Assembly (NCBI GenBank): GCA_021324675.1
Contig: JAJPIR010000082.1
Coordinates: forward strand, 1 to 64,000
Reading direction: 5' to 3'
Length of the DNA stretch: 64,000 nucleotides
Source of the DNA: Actinomycetota bacterium
Lineage (GTDB): Bacteria > Actinomycetota > Actinomycetes > Mycobacteriales > Pseudonocardiaceae
A program made the translations under genes and the position numbers. The first letter of the stretch is position 1. Each line of letters begins with the position of its first letter. Shown in pieces: positions 27,264 to 35,272 of the stretch. The notes beneath the pieces are model-generated. The model saw only the letters and a list, made by a program, of their open reading frames with translations. It was not told the DNA's origin and made no database searches.

Positions 27264-28303
27264 GCACCGCCCCGATGGCCGCAACCGCGCTGGTTGCTCG
27301 GCTGGACAATGCGGGAGACGTCCTGCTGGCTGGCCCCGCCGTCCGGGCCGTCGCCGCCCACGCCGACAAGGTGGTGATGCTCGCCGGCCCGCACGGCAGC
27401 GCGGCCGCGGCGCTGCTGCCCGGGGCGGATGAGGTCATCGAGTGGTGCGCACCGTGGATCGATCCCAGTCCTGACCCGGTCACGCCGGAGCATGTCGCCG
27501 CGCTCCAGGAGGCGGTACGCGCGCACGCGCCACAAGCCGCGCTGTTGCTGACATCGTTTCACCAGTCCCCGCTGCCCCTGGCGCTGCTGCTGCGGCTGGC
27601 CGGAGTTGGCTGGATTGGCGCGATCAGCGAGGACTATCCCGGTTCGCTACTGGATCTGCGCCATCATGTCGACGGTGACGTGCCCGAGGCGCAGCGAAGC
27701 CTCGACTTGGCCCATGCCGCCGGCTACCGCCTGCCGGCCGGCGACGACGGGCGCCTTGCGGTACGCCGGCCGCTGCCTGCTGTCGAGCACCTCACGGGAG
27801 CACCGGGCTATGTCGTGATGCACCCGGGTGCATCGGTTCCCGCCCGGGAATGGCCTGCACAGCACTGCGCACAAGCGGTCCGATTGCTCACCAGCGCCGG
27901 CTATCGCGTTGTCGTCACCGGCTCAGCAGGTGAGCAACGGCTCACCGCGCAGGTGGCCGGCGACACAGGCATCGACCTCGGTGGCCGCACCGACCTGCGC
28001 ACGTTGGCTGCGGTCCTTGACCACGCCGGCGTGGTGATCGCCGGCAACACCGGGCCAGCACACCTGGCCGCTGCGGTAGGCACACCGGTGGTGTCGCTGT
28101 TCGCTCCAGTCGTGCCCGCAGCCCGGTGGGCACCCTACGGCGTCGCGACCGTGTTGCTCGGTGACCAGCAAGCACCCTGCCGCGACACCCGGGCACGGCA
28201 CTGCCCCGTGCCCGGTCATCCATGCCTGTCCGGTGTGCGGCCGGCCGACGTCGTCGATGCGGTCGGCTCCCTGTTCCAGCCCCGGATGGAGGTCGTGGCA
28301 TGA
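27260..28303 (+). CDS. Family 9 glycosyltransferase (heptosyltransferase-like)
   Basis: A 347-residue GT-B enzyme. The N-terminus (ARLDNAGDVLLAGPAVRAV) matches the acceptor-side motif of ADP-heptose:LPS heptosyltransferases; the C-terminal donor domain has VMHPGASVPAREWP and the GT9 signature AGNTGPAHLAAAVGTPVVSLF. GT9 enzymes transfer heptose from ADP-heptose. A pair of Cys residues flank the C-terminal CPVPGHPC segment. Four-base overlaps on both sides place it in the coupled run that also makes the donor sugar. Confidence 0.9.
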   Translation: MSTAPMAATALVARLDNAGDVLLAGPAVRAVAAHADKVVMLAGPHGSAAAALLPGADEVIEWCAPWIDPSPDPVTPEHVAALQEAVRAHAPQAALLLTSFHQSPLPLALLLRLAGVGWIGAISEDYPGSLLDLRHHVDGDVPEAQRSLDLAHAAGYRLPAGDDGRLAVRRPLPAVEHLTGAPGYVVMHPGASVPAREWPAQHCAQAVRLLTSAGYRVVVTGSAGEQRLTAQVAGDTGIDLGGRTDLRTLAAVLDHAGVVIAGNTGPAHLAAAVGTPVVSLFAPVVPAARWAPYGVATVLLGDQQAPCRDTRARHCPVPGHPCLSGVRPADVVDAVGSLFQPRMEVVA

Positions 28304-29250
28304 ACGTGCTGCACTGGCATGTCCACGGCTCCTGGAGCACGGCGTTCTTCCGCGGCCCGCATACCTACCTGGTGCCGGTGACACCGGACCGAGACCCCGA
28401 CGGCCGTGGCCGGGCCCGAACTTTCGACTGGCCGTCGAACGCGGTGGAGATCACGCCTGCTGAGCTGGCCAGCGCAGACATCGACGTCGTCGTGCTGCAG
28501 CGCCCGCACGAGCTCGAACTGGCGCAACAGTGGTTGGGTCGCCAGCCCGGGCCTGACGTGCCGGCAGTCTATGTCGAGCACAACACCCCTCGAGGTGACG
28601 TGCCCGACACCCGCCATCCGATGGCTGACCGGTCCGACATTCCCGTCGTGCATGTCACGCCGTTCAACGACGTGTTCTGGGACTGCGGTCGCGCACCGAC
28701 TGTGGTGATCGAACACGGCATCCCCGACCCTGGTTACCGCTACACCGGCGACGTCCCGCACGCCGCGGTGGTCATCAACGAGCCGGTGCGCCGCGGGCGG
28801 GTCACCGGCACCGACCTGCTGCCCCGCTTCGCCGGGCAGGCTTCCCTGGATGTCTTCGGCATGGCGGTGTCCCAGCTGCCGGCGAGCGGCCGGATCACCA
28901 CCTTCGAGGACCTTCCCCAGGCGCGGATGCACGCTGAGCTGGCCCGGCGCCGGGTGTACCTGCACCCGATCCGCTGGACCTCGCTCGGCCTGTCACTGCT
29001 CGAAGCCATGCATCTGGGCATGCCCGTGGTCGCGTTGGCCACCACCGAAGTGGTGGAGGCGGTCCCCCCTGAGGCCGGTGTGATCTCCACGCGGATCGAT
29101 CGGCTGGCCAGCGCGCTGCGAACGTTCATCGCCGACCGTGACCTTGCCCGGCACGTGGGCGTGGCGGCCAGAGCCGCCGCCCGCCGCAGGTATTCCCTCG
29201 ACCGCTTCTGCACCGATTGGGATCAGCTGCTCAAGGAGGTGAGCCGTTGA
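28300..29250 (+). CDS. GT4-type glycosyltransferase
   Basis: A 316-residue GT-B transferase, short for the family. The start (NVLHWHVHGSW) is followed by AVYVEHNTPRGDVPD, VVIEHGIPDP and a C-terminal SLGLSLLEAMHLGMPVVALA block, which carries the Glu-x7-Glu type nucleotide-sugar site (here partly altered) of GT4. The ATG overlaps the GT9 stop and the end overlaps the next gene's TTG. Donor and acceptor are unknown; its position suggests a role in building the same glycan. Confidence 0.85.
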   Translation: MNVLHWHVHGSWSTAFFRGPHTYLVPVTPDRDPDGRGRARTFDWPSNAVEITPAELASADIDVVVLQRPHELELAQQWLGRQPGPDVPAVYVEHNTPRGDVPDTRHPMADRSDIPVVHVTPFNDVFWDCGRAPTVVIEHGIPDPGYRYTGDVPHAAVVINEPVRRGRVTGTDLLPRFAGQASLDVFGMAVSQLPASGRITTFEDLPQARMHAELARRRVYLHPIRWTSLGLSLLEAMHLGMPVVALATTEVVEAVPPEAGVISTRIDRLASALRTFIADRDLARHVGVAARAAARRRYSLDRFCTDWDQLLKEVSR

Positions 29251-30485
29251 GGATCGCCCTGATATCCGAGCACGCCAGCCCGCTCGCGGCGATAGGCGGC
29301 GCCGACTCAGGTGGCCAGAATGTGCACGTCGCACAGCTCGCCCGAGCATTGGGTGAGCGCGGGCACCACGTGACCGTCTATACCCGTCGCGACGGCGCCG
29401 AATTGCCCGATCGGGTCCGGATGGGCCCCGGGGTGACTGTCGAGCATGTCCCCGCGGGACCCGCCAGCACCCTGCCTAAGGACGCTTTGCTGCCCTACAT
29501 GGCCCAGTTTGGCGACTATCTGGCGCAGCGATGGTTGGTGGAGCCACCAGATGTGGCGCACGCGCACTTCTGGATGAGCGGGCTGGCAGCGCAACGCGGG
29601 GCAGGCAGCATGGGCATCCCTGTGCTGCAGACTTTCCACGCGCTCGGCGTGGTCAAGCGCAGGCACCAGGGCGCGTCGGACACCAGCCCACCGTCGCGGT
29701 TACGGCTGGAGAGGCAGCTGGTGCGAGACGCGGCGCTGGTCGTGGCGACCTGCACTGATGAGGTGACCGAACTGACCGCCCTCGGCGTGCCGGTGCCACG
29801 GGTAGCAGTGGTGCCGTGCGGGGTCGACCTCGACCGGTTCACTGCCCGCGGACCGCGGGCAGCACGCGACGGCCGGCACCGCATCCTGTCCCTGGGGCGG
29901 CTGGTCGAACGCAAGGGCGTCGAGACGACCGTCCGGGCGATGGCTGCGGTACCGGACGCGGAACTGGTCATCGCCGGCGGTGGGGACGCCATCGCGGATG
30001 CCGAGCAGGCCAGGCTGACCGCCGTCGCCGCGGCAAGTGGCGTGCAAGACCGGGTCCGGCTGATCGGCCAGATCCCCCGGGATGACGTTCCCGCCTTGCT
30101 GCGCTCAGCGGACGTGGTGGTCAGCGTGCCGTGGTACGAACCGTTCGGGATGGTGCCCCTGGAGGCGATGGCCTGCGGGGTACCGGTGATCGCCTCCGCG
30201 GTGGGCGGACACCTCGACACCGTGATCGACGGGCGCACCGGCGCACTTGTACCAGCCCGGGACCCGGCCGTGCTGGCGCAACGGCTGCGGGAACTACTCG
30301 CCGACCCCGCGAGGCTGGCGGCCATCGGTTCGACCGCTGCGGCGCGGGCGCGGGCGCGCTATGGCTGGAGCCGTATCGCGATGGAGACAGAAGCGCTTTA
30401 CCGCCAGGTGCTGGCGGGCGATGAGACCGAGTCAGCCTGCCTGCCGGGAAGCAGCCCAGCCACAGCCGCGGGGGGCCAACCATGA
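29247..30485 (+). CDS. GT4-family glycosyltransferase
   Basis: A 412-residue GT-B enzyme with the hallmark N-terminal SEHASPLAAIGGADSGGQNVHV loop, HAHFWMSG, VVPCGVDLDRF, LGRLVERKG and EPFGMVPLEAMACGVPVIAS near the C-terminus, the retaining GT4 pattern also seen in MshA-like and sucrose-synthase-like enzymes. The start is a TTG that overlaps the previous stop (TTGA at 29247) and follows an AAGGAGGTGAG ribosome site; no in-frame ATG precedes the fold. It lies directly upstream of gmhA. Confidence 0.88.
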   Translation: MRIALISEHASPLAAIGGADSGGQNVHVAQLARALGERGHHVTVYTRRDGAELPDRVRMGPGVTVEHVPAGPASTLPKDALLPYMAQFGDYLAQRWLVEPPDVAHAHFWMSGLAAQRGAGSMGIPVLQTFHALGVVKRRHQGASDTSPPSRLRLERQLVRDAALVVATCTDEVTELTALGVPVPRVAVVPCGVDLDRFTARGPRAARDGRHRILSLGRLVERKGVETTVRAMAAVPDAELVIAGGGDAIADAEQARLTAVAAASGVQDRVRLIGQIPRDDVPALLRSADVVVSVPWYEPFGMVPLEAMACGVPVIASAVGGHLDTVIDGRTGALVPARDPAVLAQRLRELLADPARLAAIGSTAAARARARYGWSRIAMETEALYRQVLAGDETESACLPGSSPATAAGGQP

Positions 30486-31063
30486 GTCGCGAGCACCTCG
30501 CCGCGCTGCGCAGCGCGCTGGCGGCGATGGAGGACATCGCCGGTGCCCGCGCAGTGCTGTGGGGCCGTCACCTCGCCGGCGTGCTCGGCGCCGGGGGTCG
30601 CTTGCTGGCTTGCGGTAACGGTGGCAGCGCCGCGGAGGCCCAGCATCTCACCGGCGAGCTCGTCGGCCGGTTCTTGCATGATCGGCGGCCCCTGTCCGCG
30701 ATCGCCCTGCACGCCGACACGTCGTCGCTGACCGCGATCACCAATGACTACGGCGGGCACGAATCGTTCGCCCGGCAGGTGTTCGCGCACGGTCGGCCGG
30801 GCGATGTGCTCATCGCGTTATCCACTAGTGGCGCCAGCCGTAACGTGGTCTCAGCAGCAAAGGCGGCGCACGAGGTAGGCATGACCGCGTGGGCGCTGAC
30901 CGGCCCGGCGCCCAACACGCTGGCCGCTGTCTGCGACGACGCGATCCCCGTTGAGGCCCCTAGCGCCGCCACCGTGCAGGAGGTCCATCTCGCCATCGTG
31001 CACGCGATCTGCCTCGCGATCGACGGCGCACTGGGTGTGACCGCGCTGAAACCGCAGCTATGA
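30482..31063 (+). CDS. gmhA: Sedoheptulose 7-phosphate isomerase GmhA
   Basis: A 193-residue SIS-domain isomerase. It has the substrate loop CGNGGSAAEAQHLTGELVGRF, the SAIALHADTSSLTAITNDYG segment, ALSTSGASRNV, and the catalytic and zinc-binding VQEVHL motif, all diagnostic for GmhA rather than for GutQ- or MurQ-type SIS proteins. It converts sedoheptulose 7-phosphate to D-glycero-D-manno-heptose 7-phosphate. It overlaps both neighbours by four bases and is followed immediately by hldE, the next enzyme of the pathway. Confidence 0.93.
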   Translation: MSREHLAALRSALAAMEDIAGARAVLWGRHLAGVLGAGGRLLACGNGGSAAEAQHLTGELVGRFLHDRRPLSAIALHADTSSLTAITNDYGGHESFARQVFAHGRPGDVLIALSTSGASRNVVSAAKAAHEVGMTAWALTGPAPNTLAAVCDDAIPVEAPSAATVQEVHLAIVHAICLAIDGALGVTALKPQL

Positions 31064-32472
31064 GCGGTGCGCGGGTGGTCGTGGTCGGCGACACGCTGCT
31101 CGACAGCGACATCGCCGGCCAGGTGAACCGGCTCTCCCCGGACGCCCCGGTACCCGTCGTGGATGTCCAGACGCAGTGCTGGCGTCCCGGTGGGGCGGGC
31201 CTTGCCGCGCTACTGGCGGCACGGGCTGGGCATGACGTGGTCTTGGTGACGGCGCTGGGCACCGACCCCCCAGCCCGGCTGCTGGCTGACCTGCTGGCAT
31301 CCCACGTGGAGCTGGTGCGGATGCCGCTGCGCGGCGTTACCGCGTGCAAGACCAGGATCCGCACGCAAGGCGGTCCTCTGGTGCGGGTCGACACCGGCGA
31401 CGGCCGGGCTGCCGGCGGTCCCGCTGGCACCCGCTTCCCAACGGTTCTGCGCGGGGCCGCGGCGGTCCTCGTGTCCGACTATGGGCGCGATGTCACGGCC
31501 GAACCAGCAGTCCGGGATGCGCTGCTGGCCGCCGCCCGCCGGATACCCGTCGTGTGGGATCCGCACCCCCGGGGCGCGCTGCCCGTGCCCGGCTGCCGCC
31601 TGGTGACGCCGAACGAGGCCGAAGCAGCCAGGGCTGTGCCCGCGAGCGACCGGGGAGCAGGTGCGGGCGTAGCAGTTGCCGCGGCGCTGCGTGGCTGGTG
31701 GCGGTGCGACGCGGTGGCAGTCACGCTCGGTGCCCGCGGCGCGGCCTTGGCTACCGCAGACGGCTGCGCCACCGTGCCGGTACCCAAAAACAAGATTGCC
31801 CAGGAAGGCGACACCTGCGGTGCGGGCGACGCGTTCGCTGCTGCGGTGACTGGTGCCCTGCTCGGCGGCACCTCCGTCCACGCAGCGGTGGCTGCCGCGG
31901 TCTGCTCGGCGGCAGGATTCGTCGCCGCTGGGGGTGCCGCATCGATCACCGCCGGACCCCGTAGGCGCCTCTCGCCACCGCGCGGGTGTCCTGCGGAGGT
32001 CGTGAACCGGCTGCGTCAGCGAGGCGAACGGCTGGTGGCCACCGGCGGCTGCTTCGACCTGCTGCACCCGGGACACCTCAGCCTGCTGCGGCAGGCTCGC
32101 GCCCTGGGCGATGCCCTGGTGGTCTGTGTCAATTCCGACGAATCGGTACGCCGGCGTAAGGGGCCGGGCCGCCCAATCGTGCCTGCGACCGACCGGATCG
32201 CGCTGCTCGAGGCCCTCGAACCGGTGGATGCAGTGATCATGTTCCATGAGGACACCCCCGCCACACTGCTGGAGACCGTCCGCCCGGACGTGTGGGTTAA
32301 AGGCGGCGACTACACCCTCAGCGATCTGCCCGAGGAGCCGGTAGTACGCCGGCACGGCGGTCGCGTCGTGATCATCCCACTGGTCGGCGAGTACTCGACG
32401 AGCCGGCTTGTCTCAGCAGCGCGGTCCGCCGCGCAACCGCAGTTCCAGCGCCCGATGAAGGAGAAGGTATGA
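31060..32472 (+). CDS. hldE: HldE: bifunctional heptose 7-phosphate kinase / heptose 1-phosphate adenylyltransferase
   Basis: A 470-residue two-domain enzyme. Residues 1-310 form a PfkB-type kinase (VGDTLLDSD, SPDAPVPVV, catalytic TCGAGDAF). Residues 325-465 form a cytidylyltransferase-fold domain with TGGCFDLLHPGH (His336 and His339), CVNSDESVRR, VWVKGGDY and a terminal YSTSRLV. The pair phosphorylates heptose 7-phosphate and, after GmhB action, makes ADP-heptose. The usual PGGAxN substrate motif reads PGGAGL, with Leu where Asn is expected, an oddity that may affect substrate grip. Four-base overlaps on both sides. Confidence 0.93.
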   Translation: MSGARVVVVGDTLLDSDIAGQVNRLSPDAPVPVVDVQTQCWRPGGAGLAALLAARAGHDVVLVTALGTDPPARLLADLLASHVELVRMPLRGVTACKTRIRTQGGPLVRVDTGDGRAAGGPAGTRFPTVLRGAAAVLVSDYGRDVTAEPAVRDALLAAARRIPVVWDPHPRGALPVPGCRLVTPNEAEAARAVPASDRGAGAGVAVAAALRGWWRCDAVAVTLGARGAALATADGCATVPVPKNKIAQEGDTCGAGDAFAAAVTGALLGGTSVHAAVAAAVCSAAGFVAAGGAASITAGPRRRLSPPRGCPAEVVNRLRQRGERLVATGGCFDLLHPGHLSLLRQARALGDALVVCVNSDESVRRRKGPGRPIVPATDRIALLEALEPVDAVIMFHEDTPATLLETVRPDVWVKGGDYTLSDLPEEPVVRRHGGRVVIIPLVGEYSTSRLVSAARSAAQPQFQRPMKEKV

Positions 32473-33158
32473 GGCCGCTAGGCAATGTGCTGATCACCGG
32501 TGGTGCTTCCGGTCTGGGCGCGGCCACTGTCGAGGCCGTACTCGCCGCTGGGGGACGTCCGCTAGTCCTGGACCGCAACCCCCCTTCGATCAAGGTCGAT
32601 CACGTGCAAGCCGATCTGGCTGATCGGATCGCGACCGAGGACGCCGTCGCGGCCCTGGTGTCCGCAGGCGGCGGGACACTGAATGCGGTATTCACCGCGG
32701 CCGGGATCGATTCCTGCGGCCCATTCGGCGAAGTGCCCGCCGAGGCCTGGGAACGGGTAATCGCGGTCAACCTCCTGGGCACCGCCCGCGTGGTGCGCGC
32801 CGCACTGCCGCACCTCGAGCGCTCCCGAGGGACCGTGGTGACCTGCTCCTCCACGTTGGGCCTGCGGGTGTTCCCGGACGCGACTGCCTACTGCGCATCC
32901 AAGTTCGGCGTGATCGGATTCACCCGCGCGCTGGCTGCTGAGACCGCCGGGCGTATCGGAGTGACGCTGCTGATTCCAGGCGGCATGCATACCGCGTTCT
33001 TCGATGGCCGCGACGAGCAGTACAAGCCACCGCCGGACGCCAAACTCAACCGGCCCGAGGACGTGGCAGCCGCGGTGATCCACGCGCTGCGCCAACCGCC
33101 TGGGTGCGAGCTTCGGGAGATGGTGGTCTGCTCGTCACACGAGTCCTCCTGGCCATAA
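32469..33158 (+). CDS. Short-chain dehydrogenase/reductase
   Basis: A 229-residue classical SDR: TGGASGLGAATV at the cofactor site, TAAGIDSCGPFG (NAG-type loop), catalytic Ser in TCSSTLG and the YCASK tetrad. It oxidises or reduces a hydroxyl or keto group with NAD(P). It is too short and of the wrong SDR class to be the HldD epimerase. Its overlap with hldE suggests that it modifies the activated heptose or the growing glycan, but the substrate is unknown. Confidence 0.88.
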   Translation: MRPLGNVLITGGASGLGAATVEAVLAAGGRPLVLDRNPPSIKVDHVQADLADRIATEDAVAALVSAGGGTLNAVFTAAGIDSCGPFGEVPAEAWERVIAVNLLGTARVVRAALPHLERSRGTVVTCSSTLGLRVFPDATAYCASKFGVIGFTRALAAETAGRIGVTLLIPGGMHTAFFDGRDEQYKPPPDAKLNRPEDVAAAVIHALRQPPGCELREMVVCSSHESSWP

Positions 33159-33177
33159 ACCGGCCATCAATGCCGCC

Positions 33178-34125
33178 GTGAACCACCCGACGATGCTGGT
33201 GCTGCGCGCGCTGGGTCTCGGTGACCTGCTCACTGCGGTGCCCGCCCTCCGCGGCCTGCGGGCGGCCTACCCGGATCACCAGGTAGTGCTCGCCGCACCG
33301 GCAGTGCTGCAGGAGCTGGCCCTGCTCACCGGGGCGGTGGACGACCTGCTGCCCACCCCGCACCTGGGTGCCATCAACTGGCACCAGCCACCCCCCGCGG
33401 TTGCCGTGAACCTGCATGGCCGGGGACCGCAGAGCACCCAGTCGTTACGCGCGCTCAAGCCCACCACTTTGCTCACCCATGCCTTTCCCGGAATAGCGGG
33501 CCCAGAGTGGAATGGCGACCACCATGAGGTGGTGCGGTGGTGCCGGATGCTGGGTTATTTCGGAATCCCCGCTGACCCGTCCAACCTCGATCTACGCCGC
33601 CCACGGCTACCGAGCCCGGTACCGCGGGCGGTCGTCGTGCACCCCGGATGCGGGTTTCCCGCTCGGCAGTGGCCTCCCGAGCGGTATGCGGCAGTGGCAC
33701 GCTGGCTAGCCGGCGTCGGGCTACGTGTGGCCGTGACCGGCAGCGCGGGCGAGCAGCCGCTTGCGCAGCAGGTGGCCGCTATGGCGGGTCTACCGGAGGG
33801 CTCGGTGCTCACCGGCCGCACCACGTTGTCTGAACTGGCTGCGGTGGTCGCGGATGCCACCATGGTGATCTGCGGCGATACCGGCATCGCTCATCTCGCC
33901 ACCGCGTATCACACACCGTCGGTGGTCCTGTTCGGGCCGGTGTCCCCGCAGCACTGGGGCCCACCTCACGAACGTCCACAGCACTGTGCGCTGTGGGCGG
34001 GCAGCACCGGTGACACGTTCGCTGACCGGCCCGACCCGGGTCTGCTTCGGATCACGATCACCGACGTCCTCACTGCCATCGCACGATTGCTCGAGGTGAC
34101 CCCGAGCAACCAACCGGATTCGTGA
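33178..34125 (+). CDS. Second family 9 glycosyltransferase (heptosyltransferase-like)
   Basis: A 315-residue GT9 enzyme with LVLRALGLGDLLTAVPALRGL, VVHPGCGFPARQWPPERY and the signature CGDTGIAHLATAYHTPSVVLFGP. It is related to the GT9 encoded at 27260 but clearly distinct, so two successive heptose additions are plausible. The GTG start is 19 bases after the SDR stop; an ATG five codons further (33193) is an alternative. It is the last gene of the coupled run. Confidence 0.88.
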   Translation: MNHPTMLVLRALGLGDLLTAVPALRGLRAAYPDHQVVLAAPAVLQELALLTGAVDDLLPTPHLGAINWHQPPPAVAVNLHGRGPQSTQSLRALKPTTLLTHAFPGIAGPEWNGDHHEVVRWCRMLGYFGIPADPSNLDLRRPRLPSPVPRAVVVHPGCGFPARQWPPERYAAVARWLAGVGLRVAVTGSAGEQPLAQQVAAMAGLPEGSVLTGRTTLSELAAVVADATMVICGDTGIAHLATAYHTPSVVLFGPVSPQHWGPPHERPQHCALWAGSTGDTFADRPDPGLLRITITDVLTAIARLLEVTPSNQPDS

Positions 34126-34519
34126 CCGAGGCACGGGCAAGGTAACCAGCGAGTTGATCGCCAGGGTTCGACGAGGCCACCGTCACGATCACCGGGAGCA
34201 CGGCTGATCCTGCGGTCGGCTGCATCGCTGCCCACCTGTGGTGGCAGGAAGCAACCCGCACCGACCACCCCGCTGACCGAGCTGGACGGCCACTGGTGCG
34301 CAGCGAGCACCTGGTGATCACCACCGTCGCCCTGCCCGCCACCCAGCTACGCTGACGTGCCGCCAGATCTCGACCTACCGCAGGCGCCCGACGGCGCCGG
34401 AGGGAGGGCGTCAAGTGGCGGGTGGCAAGGGTGTGAACTGATCATCATTGCCGGAGGTTCGCTACGATTCTCGGCTCGAGATTGATCTTTCCGGTCTGAC
34501 CCAACGGATGGGGGTGCGC
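34126..34519. other. Gap after the heptose locus with one start-less open frame
   Basis: About 390 bases separate the second GT9 from the phosphoglucomutase gene. A plus-strand frame without an obvious start runs from 34158 to the stop at 34355 and translates to a plausible-looking peptide (contains AHLWWQEATRTDHP and SEHLVITTVALPA), possibly the tail of a decayed gene. No terminator hairpin with a T tract was seen. The ribosome site of the next gene (GGGGGTG) lies at the right end. Confidence 0.35.
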
Positions 34520-35272
34520 ATGATCAGCGCGCTCGGCGTGCCCGGCTTCATACGGGGTTTGCTGTTCGATCTAGACGGCGTGCTGACGCAGACGGCCAAG
34601 CAACATGCCGCAGCGTGGAAGCAGATGTTTGACGACTTCCTGGCCCAGCGATCCAGGGACACCGGCGGGGCCTATGTGGAGTTCGACGCCCGTACCGACT
34701 ACGACACCTATGTCGATGGCAGACCGCGGTTGGCTGGTACCCAGGCGTTTCTCCAGTCGCGCCACATCGAGCTGCCGATTGGCACACCACAGGACCCGGG
34801 CGGCACCGCGACCGTGTACGGGCTGTCCAACCGGAAAAACGATCTCGTCCTGGAGCTGATCAGGACCCAAGGGGTGACCGTCTACCCAGGCTCGGTGCGC
34901 TACCTGCACGCCGCTCGCGAGGCCGGCTTGCCCTGCGCGGTGGTCACCTCCAGCGCCAACGCCGAGCAGGTGCTTACCTCCGCGAAGCTGGTGGATCTGT
35001 TCGATGCGCGTATCGACGGATTGGTCGCGGCACGTGAAGGATTTGCCGGTAAACCCGCGCCGGACACCTTCTTGGCCGGAGCCCGGCTGCTCGGGGTGCC
35101 ACCAGAGGCAGCCGCCGTGTTCGAGGATGCGCTGGCCGGAGTCGGGGCCGGTCGCGCCGGGCACTTCGGCTACGTCGTCGGGGTAGACCGGGTCGGGCAG
35201 GCCGATGCGTTACGGGCACACGGCGCCGATATCGTCGTTCGCGACCTCGCTGAGCTACTGGGGCGCACATGA
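34520..35272 (+). CDS. pgmB: Beta-phosphoglucomutase-type HAD phosphatase
   Basis: A 250-residue HAD-superfamily protein. Motif I is LLFDLDGVLT with Asp nucleophile and acid/base, the cap domain has the RTDYDTYVDGRPR loop typical of beta-phosphoglucomutases, motif II lies in VVTSSAN, and GKPAPDTFL and VFEDALAGV complete motifs III and IV. It would convert beta-glucose 1-phosphate to glucose 6-phosphate. The ATG at 34520 was preferred because GGGGGTG precedes it. It overlaps the GH65 gene by four bases, the same pairing as Rv3400-Rv3401 in M. tuberculosis. Confidence 0.88.
   Translation: MISALGVPGFIRGLLFDLDGVLTQTAKQHAAAWKQMFDDFLAQRSRDTGGAYVEFDARTDYDTYVDGRPRLAGTQAFLQSRHIELPIGTPQDPGGTATVYGLSNRKNDLVLELIRTQGVTVYPGSVRYLHAAREAGLPCAVVTSSANAEQVLTSAKLVDLFDARIDGLVAAREGFAGKPAPDTFLAGARLLGVPPEAAAVFEDALAGVGAGRAGHFGYVVGVDRVGQADALRAHGADIVVRDLAELLGRT

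Noticed and set aside
31210-32355. Long antisense open frame (381 codons) over hldE
   Set aside because: Mirror frame of a GC-rich coding region; no domain and no ribosome site. The same applies to the antisense frame at 55411-56832 over the helicase.
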